From: Streptomyces sp. cf386
Lineage (GTDB): Bacteria > Actinomycetota > Actinomycetes > Streptomycetales > Streptomycetaceae
Direction of reading: 5' to 3'
DNA: 64,000 nt
Assembly: GCF_900103585.1 (NCBI RefSeq)
Contig: NZ_FNHV01000004.1
Span: 310,001 to 374,000, forward strand
The notes under the pieces were generated by a model. That model was not told the origin of the DNA, did not search any database, and was given only the letters and a program-made list of their open reading frames with translations. Positions 19,128 to 27,245 of this stretch are shown one piece after another (position 1 is the stretch's first letter; each line of letters begins with the position of its first letter). The translations under genes were made by a program, and so were the position numbers.

Positions 19128-19867
19128 ACACAGCCGACCCACACGACCTCGCGGGGGCCTACGCTGCGGACGCCCTCACCCGCGAGGAGCGGGAGGCGTT
19201 CCGGCGACACATCGACGACTGCCCCGACTGCGCCCACGAGACCACCCGCCAGCAGGAGGCCGTGGCCTGGCTCGCCCTCGCGGCAGCCCGCACCCCGCCG
19301 CCCCGTCTGAAGGAACGTGTCCTCGCCGAGGTGGCCCGGACCCCCCAGTTCCCGGCGACGCTCCCCGGTCAGGCGGATCGGCGCCGCGGCCGACGCAGGC
19401 CACCCCTGCTGCACCTCGCGCTGGCCGCCAGTGTGGCCGCGGCAGCCGTGCTCGGCGGTCTGGCGGCCTGGCAGCACCAGGAGGCGCGGGAGGCCCGCCA
19501 GGAGGCGGAGAGCCACTCCGCGGACCTCGCCCAGCTCCTCACGGCCCCCGACACCACGTTCGTCAAGAAGCAGGTGGACTACGGCGGCTCCGGCACCCTC
19601 GCGGTCTCACGGCAGCTGAACCAGGCCGTCTACTTCTGCGAGGACCTGGCCAGCCTGCCCTCGGGCAAGACCTACCAGTTGTGGTGGGCCGACCCCGGGG
19701 ACGAAGTCCGCTCCGCCGGGCTCCTCCCCGCCAAAGCCGGCCGTCAGGCCGTGGCCCTTCCCCCGCCGGACACCGCCGACGCGCTTGCCATCACCGTCGA
19801 ACCGAGCGCGGGCTCCGTCCGACCCACCACCGATCCTCTCGCCACCTGGCCCCTCCCCACTTCCTGA
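19124..19867 (+). CDS. RskA-like membrane anti-sigma factor
   Basis: A 247-residue protein with a zinc-associated anti-sigma domain (HIDDCPDC, the HxxxCxxC motif). A single transmembrane helix at about residues 103-120 (LLHLALAASVAAAAVLGGLAAW) follows, then an extracytoplasmic RskA C-terminal domain (SGTLAVSRQLNQAVYFCEDLASLPSGKTYQLWW). It should sequester the sigma factor encoded just upstream and release it after regulated proteolysis. The GTG at 19124 overlaps the sigma stop codon. Confidence 0.9.
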   Translation: MNTADPHDLAGAYAADALTREEREAFRRHIDDCPDCAHETTRQQEAVAWLALAAARTPPPRLKERVLAEVARTPQFPATLPGQADRRRGRRRPPLLHLALAASVAAAAVLGGLAAWQHQEAREARQEAESHSADLAQLLTAPDTTFVKKQVDYGGSGTLAVSRQLNQAVYFCEDLASLPSGKTYQLWWADPGDEVRSAGLLPAKAGRQAVALPPPDTADALAITVEPSAGSVRPTTDPLATWPLPTS

Positions 19868-19885
19868 TGGCTCTAGGCTGACCTC

Positions 19886-20245
19886 ATGCCAGAGCGCCAT
19901 GCCGTATCACCTGCAGCCGGTGCGCATCTGCGTGCCCCGGACGGCGCACGGCTCGCCGAGGCGACCGGGGTGTTCGCGATGCTCTCGGACGTCACCCGGC
20001 TGCACCTGCTGTGGCTGCTCGCGCAGGACGAGGCGGACGTCGGTTCGCTCGCCGAGCAGTGCGACGCGTCGCGCACAGCGGTCAGCCAGCATCTGGCGAA
20101 GCTGCGGCTCGCCGGGCTCGTGGACACCCGTCGCGAGGGACGGCACATCTACTACCGCCTCGGCGACGGGCATCTGCGGCGCCTGGTCGTGGAAGCGCTC
20201 AGCCACGCGGACCACCGGGTGAGCGGGCAGGCTCCGCACGACTGA
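19886..20245 (+). CDS. ArsR/SmtB-family metal-sensing repressor with alpha-5 site
   Basis: A 119-residue winged-helix repressor (CDASRTAVSQHLAKLRLAGLVDTRREGRHIYYRL). The C-terminal helix carries Asp94, His96, His107 and His110, spaced D-x-H-x10-H-x2-H. This is the alpha-5 metal site of CzrA (Zn/Co) and NmtR (Ni/Co). The alpha-3 CxC site of ArsR/CadC types is absent. Metal binding would weaken DNA binding and derepress a metal efflux gene. No efflux gene is adjacent, so the target is elsewhere. It lies 18 bp after the anti-sigma gene. Confidence 0.85.
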   Translation: MPERHAVSPAAGAHLRAPDGARLAEATGVFAMLSDVTRLHLLWLLAQDEADVGSLAEQCDASRTAVSQHLAKLRLAGLVDTRREGRHIYYRLGDGHLRRLVVEALSHADHRVSGQAPHD

Positions 20246-20268
20246 GGCGCTGTAGGGGGTGCCACCGG

Positions 20269-21384
20269 TCAGGATGCGCCGTCGACCGGGAGTTCGAGGT
20301 GGACTTCGTAGCCGCCGTCGGCCGTGGGTCCGGAGGTGATGGTGCCACCGAGGAGCTCGGCGCGCTGGCGCAGTCCGACGAGGCCGTGGCGGGAGCCGGG
20401 CAGCGGCAGCGGGGGCCGGGTGGGAGCGGTGTTGGTGACGGTGGCGTGCACGGTGCCGTCCTCGTGCCGGACGCGGATCGTCGTCCTGGCCCCTGGCGCG
20501 TGTTTGCGCACGTTGGTCAGCGCCTCCTGCACCGTGCGGTAGACGGCACGCTGCAGGGGCGGCGCCAGTCCGTCGGGCAGGTCGGTGTTCAACTCGGCGT
20601 CGAGGCCGCTGCCGACCACCAGCCGTCGCAGATCGGCAAGGGACGGCTGCGGGGTCAGCTCCGTCGGACGGCTCCCTGAGGCGCGCAGTACGCTCACCAT
20701 GTGCCGCAGCTCGTCGAGGGTGTGCACACTGAGCCGCCGGATCGCGGACGCCGTCTCCCGGACCTCCGCGTCACCGCTGCGCATCTGCAGCGCCCCGGCC
20801 TGTACGGCGATCAGGCTGACCTGGTGGGAGACCACGTCGTGCATCTCCCGGGCGAGCTGCGCGCGTTCCTTGGCCAGGACCGTCTGCGTGATCAGCAGCT
20901 CCTCACGCTCGCGCCCCTTGGAGATCTCGGCCAGCCGCAGCGACAGCTCACGTCGGGCCTGGGCGAGCTGGCCCAGGAAGACGGGTGCGACCGCTTCCGC
21001 CAGGCTGTAGCTGACGGCGATGAGGGTGGAAGAGGTGTCCGGGAGATCGGCGAACTCCGGTGACGGCCAGGACCAGACGGTGATGTGGCAGAGGGCGAAG
21101 GTGGCGGCGCAGACACCCAGCAGGACGCGGTGGCGGGTGAGGGAGGCCAGTGTGTACAGCGCGGCCAGGGTGGAGAACACCGCGTCGGTGACCAGGACGC
21201 TGGGCAGGGTGAGGACAAAGGTCGTCAGCGGCAGCCGGCGGCGCAGCATGAGCACGAAGGCGCCGAGCAGGGCACAGGCCAGGGCCGGCCGTTCGTCGCC
21301 TTGCACATTGACCCAGACGTCCAGCAGCGACACTCCGACCAGAGCGAGGTCGAACAGCACAGGGGGCAGGCGGCGTGGTCTCAT
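20269..21384 (-). CDS. Two-component sensor histidine kinase (NarL/DesK type)
   Basis: A 371-residue kinase. About five N-terminal transmembrane helices (residues about 8-160) lead into a HisKA_3 domain with the phospho-acceptor His in AREMHDVVSHQVSLIAVQAGAL. A HATPase_c domain follows, with an N-box near ALTNVRKHAPG and GLVGLRQRAELLGG near the C-terminus. No large extracytoplasmic sensor domain is present, so it probably senses a membrane-associated signal. It overlaps the upstream response regulator gene by four bases and forms a pair with it. Confidence 0.9.
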   Translation of the reverse strand: MRPRRLPPVLFDLALVGVSLLDVWVNVQGDERPALACALLGAFVLMLRRRLPLTTFVLTLPSVLVTDAVFSTLAALYTLASLTRHRVLLGVCAATFALCHITVWSWPSPEFADLPDTSSTLIAVSYSLAEAVAPVFLGQLAQARRELSLRLAEISKGREREELLITQTVLAKERAQLAREMHDVVSHQVSLIAVQAGALQMRSGDAEVRETASAIRRLSVHTLDELRHMVSVLRASGSRPTELTPQPSLADLRRLVVGSGLDAELNTDLPDGLAPPLQRAVYRTVQEALTNVRKHAPGARTTIRVRHEDGTVHATVTNTAPTRPPLPLPGSRHGLVGLRQRAELLGGTITSGPTADGGYEVHLELPVDGAS

Positions 21385-22046
21385 CCGCCCTCCTGGTGTC
21401 CCGGCTGCCTGAGCAGACCCGCGCGTTCGGCGAGCAGGGCGGCTTGGACCCGGCTGCCCACCTCCAGCTTGCCGAGGACGGTGCTCACATGATCCTTGAC
21501 AGTGCCTGTGCTCAGGTGCATCCGCCGGCCGATGTCGGTATTGGTCAGTCCCTCGGCGATGAGGACGAGGACGGCGCGCTCACGCTCGGTCAGCCGGGCG
21601 ACAGCGCGGACGGCGGGTTCCTCGTGGCTGTGGTCCAGATAGCCGTCCACGACGGTGCGGGTGACCGTGGACGACAGCACGACACCGCCGTCGGCCAGTG
21701 TGCGCACCAGATACGGCAACTGCTGGGGATCGGTGTCCTTGAGCAGGAAACCGGCGGCCCCCGAACGCAACGCCGCCGCCACGTACTCGTCCATGTCGAA
21801 CGTCGTGAGCATGGCCACCACCGGTGGATCCGGCAGCCGAAGCAGATCGGCCAGGACGGTGAGACCGTCCACGTCAGGCATGCGGATGTCGAGCAGCACC
21901 ACATCCGGACGGGACTGCCGCGCCGCGCGCACGGCCTGTCCGCCGGGGACAGCAGCCACGACCTCGATGTCGTCCGCGCTGTTCAGAATGTGCTGGAAGC
22001 CCGTACGGATCAGGGCCTCGTCGTCGACCACCAGTACCCGGATCAC
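21381..22046 (-). CDS. LuxR/NarL-family response regulator
   Basis: A 221-residue regulator. The receiver domain has the acidic pocket VVDDE and phospho-acceptor Asp in VVLLDIRMPDVDG. The C-terminal LuxR helix-turn-helix includes LTERERAVLVLIAEGLTNTDIGRRMHLSTGTVKDHVSTVLGKL. It is the first gene of a two-gene operon with the sensor kinase. Its targets are unknown; the divergent membrane protein gene starting at 22222 is the nearest candidate. Confidence 0.92.
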   Translation of the reverse strand: MIRVLVVDDEALIRTGFQHILNSADDIEVVAAVPGGQAVRAARQSRPDVVLLDIRMPDVDGLTVLADLLRLPDPPVVAMLTTFDMDEYVAAALRSGAAGFLLKDTDPQQLPYLVRTLADGGVVLSSTVTRTVVDGYLDHSHEEPAVRAVARLTERERAVLVLIAEGLTNTDIGRRMHLSTGTVKDHVSTVLGKLEVGSRVQAALLAERAGLLRQPGHQEGG

Positions 22047-22221
22047 CTGTGCTCCACCCGTCGTCGGACCAACGCCGGATTCCCACGCCCCTCCCGCGCG
22101 GCTTTCAGGTTACTTTGTGCCGATTACCGCTACCTGGCGGGAAAAGTACCGCCGGTCGGCGGGGTGGCTCCGGACGGCCGACGGGTGGTAAGCGGCACGT
22201 TCGCTGCGGATCGTGAATTCC

Positions 22222-23463
22222 ATGAGCGGCAACACATGCTCGGCCGTACCGTCGACGGTGACACCCACCCTGGGGATCGGTTCTCCCGCCCTCCCCGCCC
22301 CGACACCGTCGACGGTACGACTGATCGGCATCGACCTCGCTCGTGGAGTCGCCGTCCTCGGTATGTACGCCGCCCATGTCGGCCCCGATCCGTCGGTGGG
22401 CGGGCCGGTGGGCTTCCTGCTGGAGCTGGCACGTGGCCGCTCCGCCGCCCTGTTCGCCGTGCTCGCCGGGTTCACCCTCGTCATCATCACCGGCCGCCCG
22501 TCCCCGCGGACCGGGCGCGACGGGCGGCAGGCGGCCGGCCGGGTCGTCATCCGCGCCATCGTCCTGATGGCGCTGGGCTTCGCCCTGACCGCCCTGGACA
22601 CCTCGGTCGAGGTCATCCTCGCCTTCTACGGGCTGGTCTTTCTCGCCGTGCTCCCGCTGTACCGGCTGCGGGCCACGACGCTCGCGGTGATCGCCGCCGT
22701 AGGAGCCCTGATCCTGCCCCAGGTCCTGTACGTCATACAGCAGTCGATCTACGAAGGAAGCTGGTCGGACACGGTCATCGCCTGGGACCCGCTCGCCCGG
22801 TTCACCGACTCGGACGGATTCATGGAACTCCTGTTCACCGGCGAGTACCCGGTCCTCACCTGGGCATCATTCATGATCGCCGGTATGGCGCTGGCCCGGC
22901 TCGACCTCACCGACGCCAAGGTCCGCACCCGCCTCGCGCTGACCGGCGGCGCGCTCGCCGTGGTCGGCTACGGCGGCTCCTGGCTGGCCCTGCACCTCGT
23001 CCCGCAGGCCGGCACCGTCATCGCCGACGCCACGGACGGCGGTTCGGCGTCCTCCGCCTGGTGGTCCGACACCGTCGGCCAAATAGAGGACAGCACCCCG
23101 CCGGAGTGGCTGCTGGTGGCCGCGCCACACAGCCAGACGACCTTCTCCATCCTCGGCAACACGGGTGTCGCCCTCGTCGTCGTGGCAGCGTGTGTCACCG
23201 TCGCCTACCGAGCGCCACGCGTCACGCGCCTGCTGCGACCCGTAGCCGCGGTGGGCATGGTGGCGCTCAGCACCTACGTACTGCACATCGTCGCCATCCG
23301 CGTCTTCGGCGAGAGCGACGGCTCACCGCCCGCTCTGCTGGTGCTGTCCGCCTACATCGCGGGAGCCATGGTGTTCGCCATGGTCTGGACCCGCCTGTTC
23401 CGCCGGGGCCCGCTGGAGTACCTCCTGCACACCGCGACCCGGCCGGCCCGCCACATCAGGTGA
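22222..23463 (+). CDS. Multi-pass membrane protein, DUF418/acyltransferase-like
   Basis: A polytopic membrane protein of about 413 residues with roughly nine to ten hydrophobic helices. The N-terminal motif LIGIDLARGVAVLGMYAAHVGP and RSAALFAVLAGFTLVIITGR resemble the YeiB/DUF418 and HGSNAT-like membrane acyltransferase group. The C-terminal helices include LRPVAAVGMVALSTYVLHIVAIRVF. It is probably a membrane transferase or lipid-modifying protein with unknown substrate. The start could be the ATG at 22222 or the GTG at 22213. It diverges from the two-component system, which makes it a plausible regulatory target. Confidence 0.75.
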   Translation: MSGNTCSAVPSTVTPTLGIGSPALPAPTPSTVRLIGIDLARGVAVLGMYAAHVGPDPSVGGPVGFLLELARGRSAALFAVLAGFTLVIITGRPSPRTGRDGRQAAGRVVIRAIVLMALGFALTALDTSVEVILAFYGLVFLAVLPLYRLRATTLAVIAAVGALILPQVLYVIQQSIYEGSWSDTVIAWDPLARFTDSDGFMELLFTGEYPVLTWASFMIAGMALARLDLTDAKVRTRLALTGGALAVVGYGGSWLALHLVPQAGTVIADATDGGSASSAWWSDTVGQIEDSTPPEWLLVAAPHSQTTFSILGNTGVALVVVAACVTVAYRAPRVTRLLRPVAAVGMVALSTYVLHIVAIRVFGESDGSPPALLVLSAYIAGAMVFAMVWTRLFRRGPLEYLLHTATRPARHIR

Positions 23464-23475
23464 CGCGTGGGCGGT

Positions 23476-24845
23476 TCAGTGCGTGGTGTGGAGCTGCTTG
23501 GTGACTTCGGTCAGGTCGGCGAGGAACATCGCCGCGAGCTCGGCGGTGAATCCGGTGCGTACCACCAGGCGCAGGACGGAGATGTCCTGGCAGGGAGCGG
23601 GGAAGGCGTAGGCGGGCAGGTGCCAGCCGCGGGCCCGCATCGCCTGGGAGATGTCGAAGACCGTGAAGCCCCGTGTGCCGGGTGCCAGGCGGAAGGCGAA
23701 CGCCGGGAGTTCGGAGCCGTCCGTGACCAGCTCGTAGGGGGCGATGGCCTGGATACGGGTGGCGAGTACGCGGGCCGTGGTGCGGTTCTGGGCCGCCAGG
23801 TTGCGCAGCCCCTCGAAGCCGTACCTGAGGAAGCTGTAGTACTGGGCGACGACGTGCGCGCCCGGGCGGGAGAAGTTGAGGGTGAAGCTGGGGGAGCGGC
23901 CGCCGAGGTAGTCGACCTCGAAGACCAGGTCGTCGGGGAGGGCCTCGGCATTGCGCCACAGGGCCCAGCCGAGGCCGGGGAAGACATGCCCGAACTTGTG
24001 CCCCGAGGTGTTGATGGAGGCGACGCGTTCGAGCTGGAAGTCCCACATGAGACCCGGGTCGAGGAACGGGGCCACCATGGCGCCGGACGCGCCGTCGACA
24101 TGGACGGGGATGTCGGTGCCGGTGGCGGCCTGGTACCCGTCCAGCGCCATGCAGATGTCGGCGACGGGCTCGTAGGAGCCGTCGAACGTGGACCCGAGGA
24201 CGGTCACCACACCGATCGTGTTGTCGTCGCAGTGGGCGGTGAGGGTGTCGGGCGTGAGGTGGTAACGGCCCGGTTCCATCGGGACGAAACGGGGCTCCAC
24301 CTCGAAATAGTTCGCGAACTTCTTCCAGCAGACCTGGACGTTCGCGCCCATGACGATGTTCGGGCGGGCGGTGTCCTTGCCCCGGGAGCGCCGGCGGTCC
24401 TGCCAGCGGCGCTTGAGCGCGAGCCCGCCGAGCATGGCCGCCTCGCTGGATCCCGTGGTGGAGCAGCCGCGGACCTGGTCCGGGTGCGGCGCGTGCCAGA
24501 GGCGGGCCAGCATCCGCACGCAGCGCTCCTCCATCGCCGTGATCTGCGGATACTCGGCGCGGTCCGCGAGGTTCTTGTCCGCGGTCTCCGCCATCAGCTG
24601 CTGAGCCTGCGGCTCCATCCACGTCGTCACGAACGTGGCGAGGTTGAGCCGCGCATTGCCGTCGAGCATCAGCTCGTCACGCACCCGGCGGCTGACCAGT
24701 TCCGGCGGCGACGCCGACTCGGGCAGTTCGTCGACCGGCAGTACAAGGGCGTCGGTGGGTCGGTGGGTCGGTGGCCGAGGTGGGGCGAAGGGGGGAGGGG
24801 CTCGAACTCGGTCTCGGGCAGGGCGTCGGTTTGCGGGATGGACAT
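23476..24845 (-). CDS. gadB: Glutamate decarboxylase, 5' end disrupted by tandem-repeat frameshift
   Basis: A PLP-dependent decarboxylase: RDELMLDGNARLNLATFVTTWMEPQA at the N-terminus, GCSTTGSSEAAMLGGLALKRRW, HVDGASGAMVAPF, and the PLP Lys in NTSGHKFGHVFPGLGWALWR. It converts L-glutamate to GABA and consumes a proton, aiding acid resistance. The decarboxylase frame stays open to 24903 but lacks a credible start there. The natural start is the ATG at 24845, which reads MSIPQTDALPETEFEPLPP in another frame and stops after 58 codons. Three copies of an 8-bp repeat lie at the point where the frames should join; removing one copy joins ATG 24845 to the decarboxylase frame exactly. An internal GTG at 24684 could give a shortened protein. 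Confidence 0.85.
24751..24774. repeat. 8-bp tandem repeat, three perfect copies, in gadB 5' end
   Basis: GTCGGTGG is repeated three times without a break. It lies inside the N-terminal coding region of glutamate decarboxylase. A unit length of eight is not a multiple of three, so gain or loss of a copy switches the frame between the ATG at 24845 and the catalytic domain. Confidence 0.95.
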
Positions 24846-24930
24846 GAGTACGTGGATGCCTTCCTGGTCTGTGTGACCCCGTGCACTTCGACGCTAGATC
24901 CACGGACGGCTCGCCATCTGTGCCGATTAC

Positions 24931-24948
24931 ACCGATCCGGTGATCGGT
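24931..24948. promoter_or_regulatory. Perfect inverted repeat between gadB and the peptidase operon
   Basis: ACCGATCCGGTGATCGGT has two 7-bp arms around a 4-base centre and lies in the divergent promoter region. It may be an operator for either gene. No family is assigned. The rest of the 252-bp gap up to 25097 shows no other clear element. Confidence 0.4.
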
Positions 24949-25097
24949 TTGCGGACTGATGAGCTGGATTTTCCCTTGTGCATACTGGCTGTTGTCGCAC
25001 CATTGGGGTCACCGGGCTCCTGGTCCGGCCGCCAGGCGCTCGGACACCGACAGCCCTGCATGGGAAGTTCCCTCGCCGACGCGTAACGTGAAGCAGC

Positions 25098-25931
25098 ATG
25101 AAGATCCTCATCAGCGCCGACATGGAGGGCGCCACCGGCGTGACCTGGCCGGGCGACGTGCTGCCGGGGACGCCTCAGTGGGAGCGGTGCCGGGGGATGT
25201 TCACCTCGGACGTCAACGCCGCCGTGCTCGGCTTCTTCGACGGGGGCGCCGACGCCGTCGTCATCAATGAGGCCCACTGGAGCATGCGCAATCTGCTGCT
25301 CGAGCGGCTCGACGAGCGGGCCGAGATGCTCACCGGACGGCACAAGGCGCTCTCCATGGTCGAGGGCGTGCAGCACGGGGACGTGGACGGCATCGCCTTC
25401 GTGGGGTATCACGCGGGCGCCGGCATGGAGGGTGTCCTCGCCCACACCTACCTCGCGAACCAGATCACGGGGGTGTGGCTGAACGACGTACGGGCGAGCG
25501 AGGGCCTGCTCAACGCGCACGTCGTCGCCGAGTACGGCGTGCCCGTCGTGCTCGTCACCGGGGACGACCTGGCCTGCGAGGACGCGCTCGGGTACGCGCC
25601 CGAGGCGCTGAAGGTCGCCGTCAAGGACCATGTCTCGCGGTACGCCGCCGTGTGCCGTACGCCGGCCAGGACCGCCGCCGACATCCGCGCTGCGGCCAAG
25701 GAGGCGGCCGGGCTGGCGGTCCGTCAGGAGCCGGTCGGCGAGGGGCCGTTCACCGTTGCCGTCGAGTTCGACGCCGAGCATCTCGCGATGGCCGCCACCG
25801 TCGTACCCGGCGTCGAACGGATCGGTGAGCGAAAGGTGGCGTACACCAGCGAGCGCATGTACGAGGGAATCCGTACCTTCAAGGCGGTCACCACGATCGT
25901 CTCGGCCGCGGTGGAGGAGCAGTATGGCTGA
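25098..25931 (+). CDS. M55 family D-aminopeptidase (DppA-like)
   Basis: A 277-residue metallopeptidase. The N-terminus MKILISADMEGATGVTW carries the D-x-E zinc site of DppA; EAHWSMRNLL and FVGYHAGAGMEGVLAHT carry further ligands. DppA enzymes form decamers and release N-terminal D-amino acids, notably D-Ala from D-Ala-D-Ala and D-Ala-Gly-Gly. It is the first gene of a four-gene peptidase operon and overlaps the next gene by eight bases. The operon partners suggest a role in recycling of cell-wall peptides or catabolism of D-peptides. Confidence 0.9.
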   Translation: MKILISADMEGATGVTWPGDVLPGTPQWERCRGMFTSDVNAAVLGFFDGGADAVVINEAHWSMRNLLLERLDERAEMLTGRHKALSMVEGVQHGDVDGIAFVGYHAGAGMEGVLAHTYLANQITGVWLNDVRASEGLLNAHVVAEYGVPVVLVTGDDLACEDALGYAPEALKVAVKDHVSRYAAVCRTPARTAADIRAAAKEAAGLAVRQEPVGEGPFTVAVEFDAEHLAMAATVVPGVERIGERKVAYTSERMYEGIRTFKAVTTIVSAAVEEQYG

Positions 25932-27228
25932 CGGGCAGGCACTGGAGGAGGTCGTGACGTTCACGTCCGACCTGATCCGCATCGACACGACCAACCGGGG
26001 TGGCGGCGACTGCCAGGAACGCCCCGCCGCCGAGTACGCCGCCGCGCGGCTGGCCGAGGCCGGCCTTGAGCCCACCCTGCTGGAGCGCACCAAGGGCCGT
26101 ACGAACGTCGTCGCCCGCATCGAGGGCACCGACCCGTCGGCGGACGCGCTGCTGGTCCACGGTCATCTGGACGTGGTGCCCGCGCAGGCCGACGAGTGGA
26201 GCGTGCACCCCTTCTCCGGGGAGATCCGCGACGGGGTCGTGTGGGGGCGGGGCGCGGTCGACATGAAGAACATGGACGCGATGATCCTCGCCGTCGTCCG
26301 GGCCTGGGCCCGCGAGGGTCTACGGCCGCGACGCGACATCGTGATCGCGTTCACCGCCGACGAGGAGGCCAGCGCCGAGGACGGCTCCGGGTTCCTCGCG
26401 GACCGGCACGCCGGGCTGCTCGAGGGCTGCACCGAGGGCATCGGCGAGTCCGGCGCGTTCACCGTCCACGACGGCAGCGGGCGGCAGCTCTACCCCCTCG
26501 CGGCAGGGGAGCGCGGCACCGGCTGGCTCAAGCTCACGGCACGCGGGCGGGCCGCGCACGGCTCCCGGCCCAACCGGCAGAACGCGGTGACCCGCCTCGC
26601 CGCGGCCATCACCCGGATCGGCGCCCACGAGTGGCCGCTGCGGCTCACCCCGACGGTCCGCGCCGCCCTCACCGAACTCGCCGCGCTGTACGGCCTCGAC
26701 GCCGACCTGGACGACGTGGACGGACTGCTCCAGAAGCTCGGCCCGGCGGCCGGGCTTGTCGAGGCGACCGTCCGCAACGGCGCCAACCCGACCATGCTGG
26801 ACGCCGGTTACAAGGTCAACGTGATCCCCGGGGAGGCCGTGGCGTACGTCGACGGCCGGTATCTCCCCGGCTTCGAGGACGAGTTCCGTGCGACGATCGA
26901 CGAGCTGACCGGGCCGGACGTGGAGTGGGAGTTCCACCATCACGAGGTGGCCCTCCAGTCGCCCCTGGACTCGCCGACATACGCCCGTATGCGCGCCGCC
27001 GTCGAGGAGTTCGCGCCCGAGGGGCACGTCGTGCCGTACTGCATGCCCGGCGGCACGGACGCCAAGCAGTTCTCGCGGCTCGGCATCACCGGGTACGGCT
27101 TCTCGCCGCTGCGGCTGCCGGAGGGCTACGACTACGGGGCCATGTTCCACGGCGTCGACGAGCGCGTGCCGGTCGAGGCGCTGCAGTTCGGCGTCCGCGT
27201 TCTCGACCGTTTTCTGCGCGCGGCCTAG
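25924..27228 (+). CDS. M20 family dipeptidase/deacylase
   Basis: A 434-residue zinc peptidase of the M20/ArgE/DapE group. Metal-binding motifs are LVHGHLDVVPA (His and catalytic Asp), WGRGAVDMKNMDA (bridging Asp) and FTADEEASAEDGSGFL (catalytic Glu and ligand). A dimerisation domain inserted in the middle includes RAAHGSRPNRQNAVTRLA. The C-terminal ligand His is in YGAMFHGVDERVP. It hydrolyses peptide or acyl-amino-acid bonds; the exact substrate is not readable. The ATG at 25924 overlaps the end of the D-aminopeptidase gene. Confidence 0.88.
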   Translation: MADGQALEEVVTFTSDLIRIDTTNRGGGDCQERPAAEYAAARLAEAGLEPTLLERTKGRTNVVARIEGTDPSADALLVHGHLDVVPAQADEWSVHPFSGEIRDGVVWGRGAVDMKNMDAMILAVVRAWAREGLRPRRDIVIAFTADEEASAEDGSGFLADRHAGLLEGCTEGIGESGAFTVHDGSGRQLYPLAAGERGTGWLKLTARGRAAHGSRPNRQNAVTRLAAAITRIGAHEWPLRLTPTVRAALTELAALYGLDADLDDVDGLLQKLGPAAGLVEATVRNGANPTMLDAGYKVNVIPGEAVAYVDGRYLPGFEDEFRATIDELTGPDVEWEFHHHEVALQSPLDSPTYARMRAAVEEFAPEGHVVPYCMPGGTDAKQFSRLGITGYGFSPLRLPEGYDYGAMFHGVDERVPVEALQFGVRVLDRFLRAA

Positions 27229-27245
27229 GGGAGTTGGGGGAGACA

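Noticed and set aside
24904..25097. Additional gene between glutamate decarboxylase and the peptidase operon
   Set aside because: No open frame with a start and protein-like composition; only an inverted repeat at 24931-24948.
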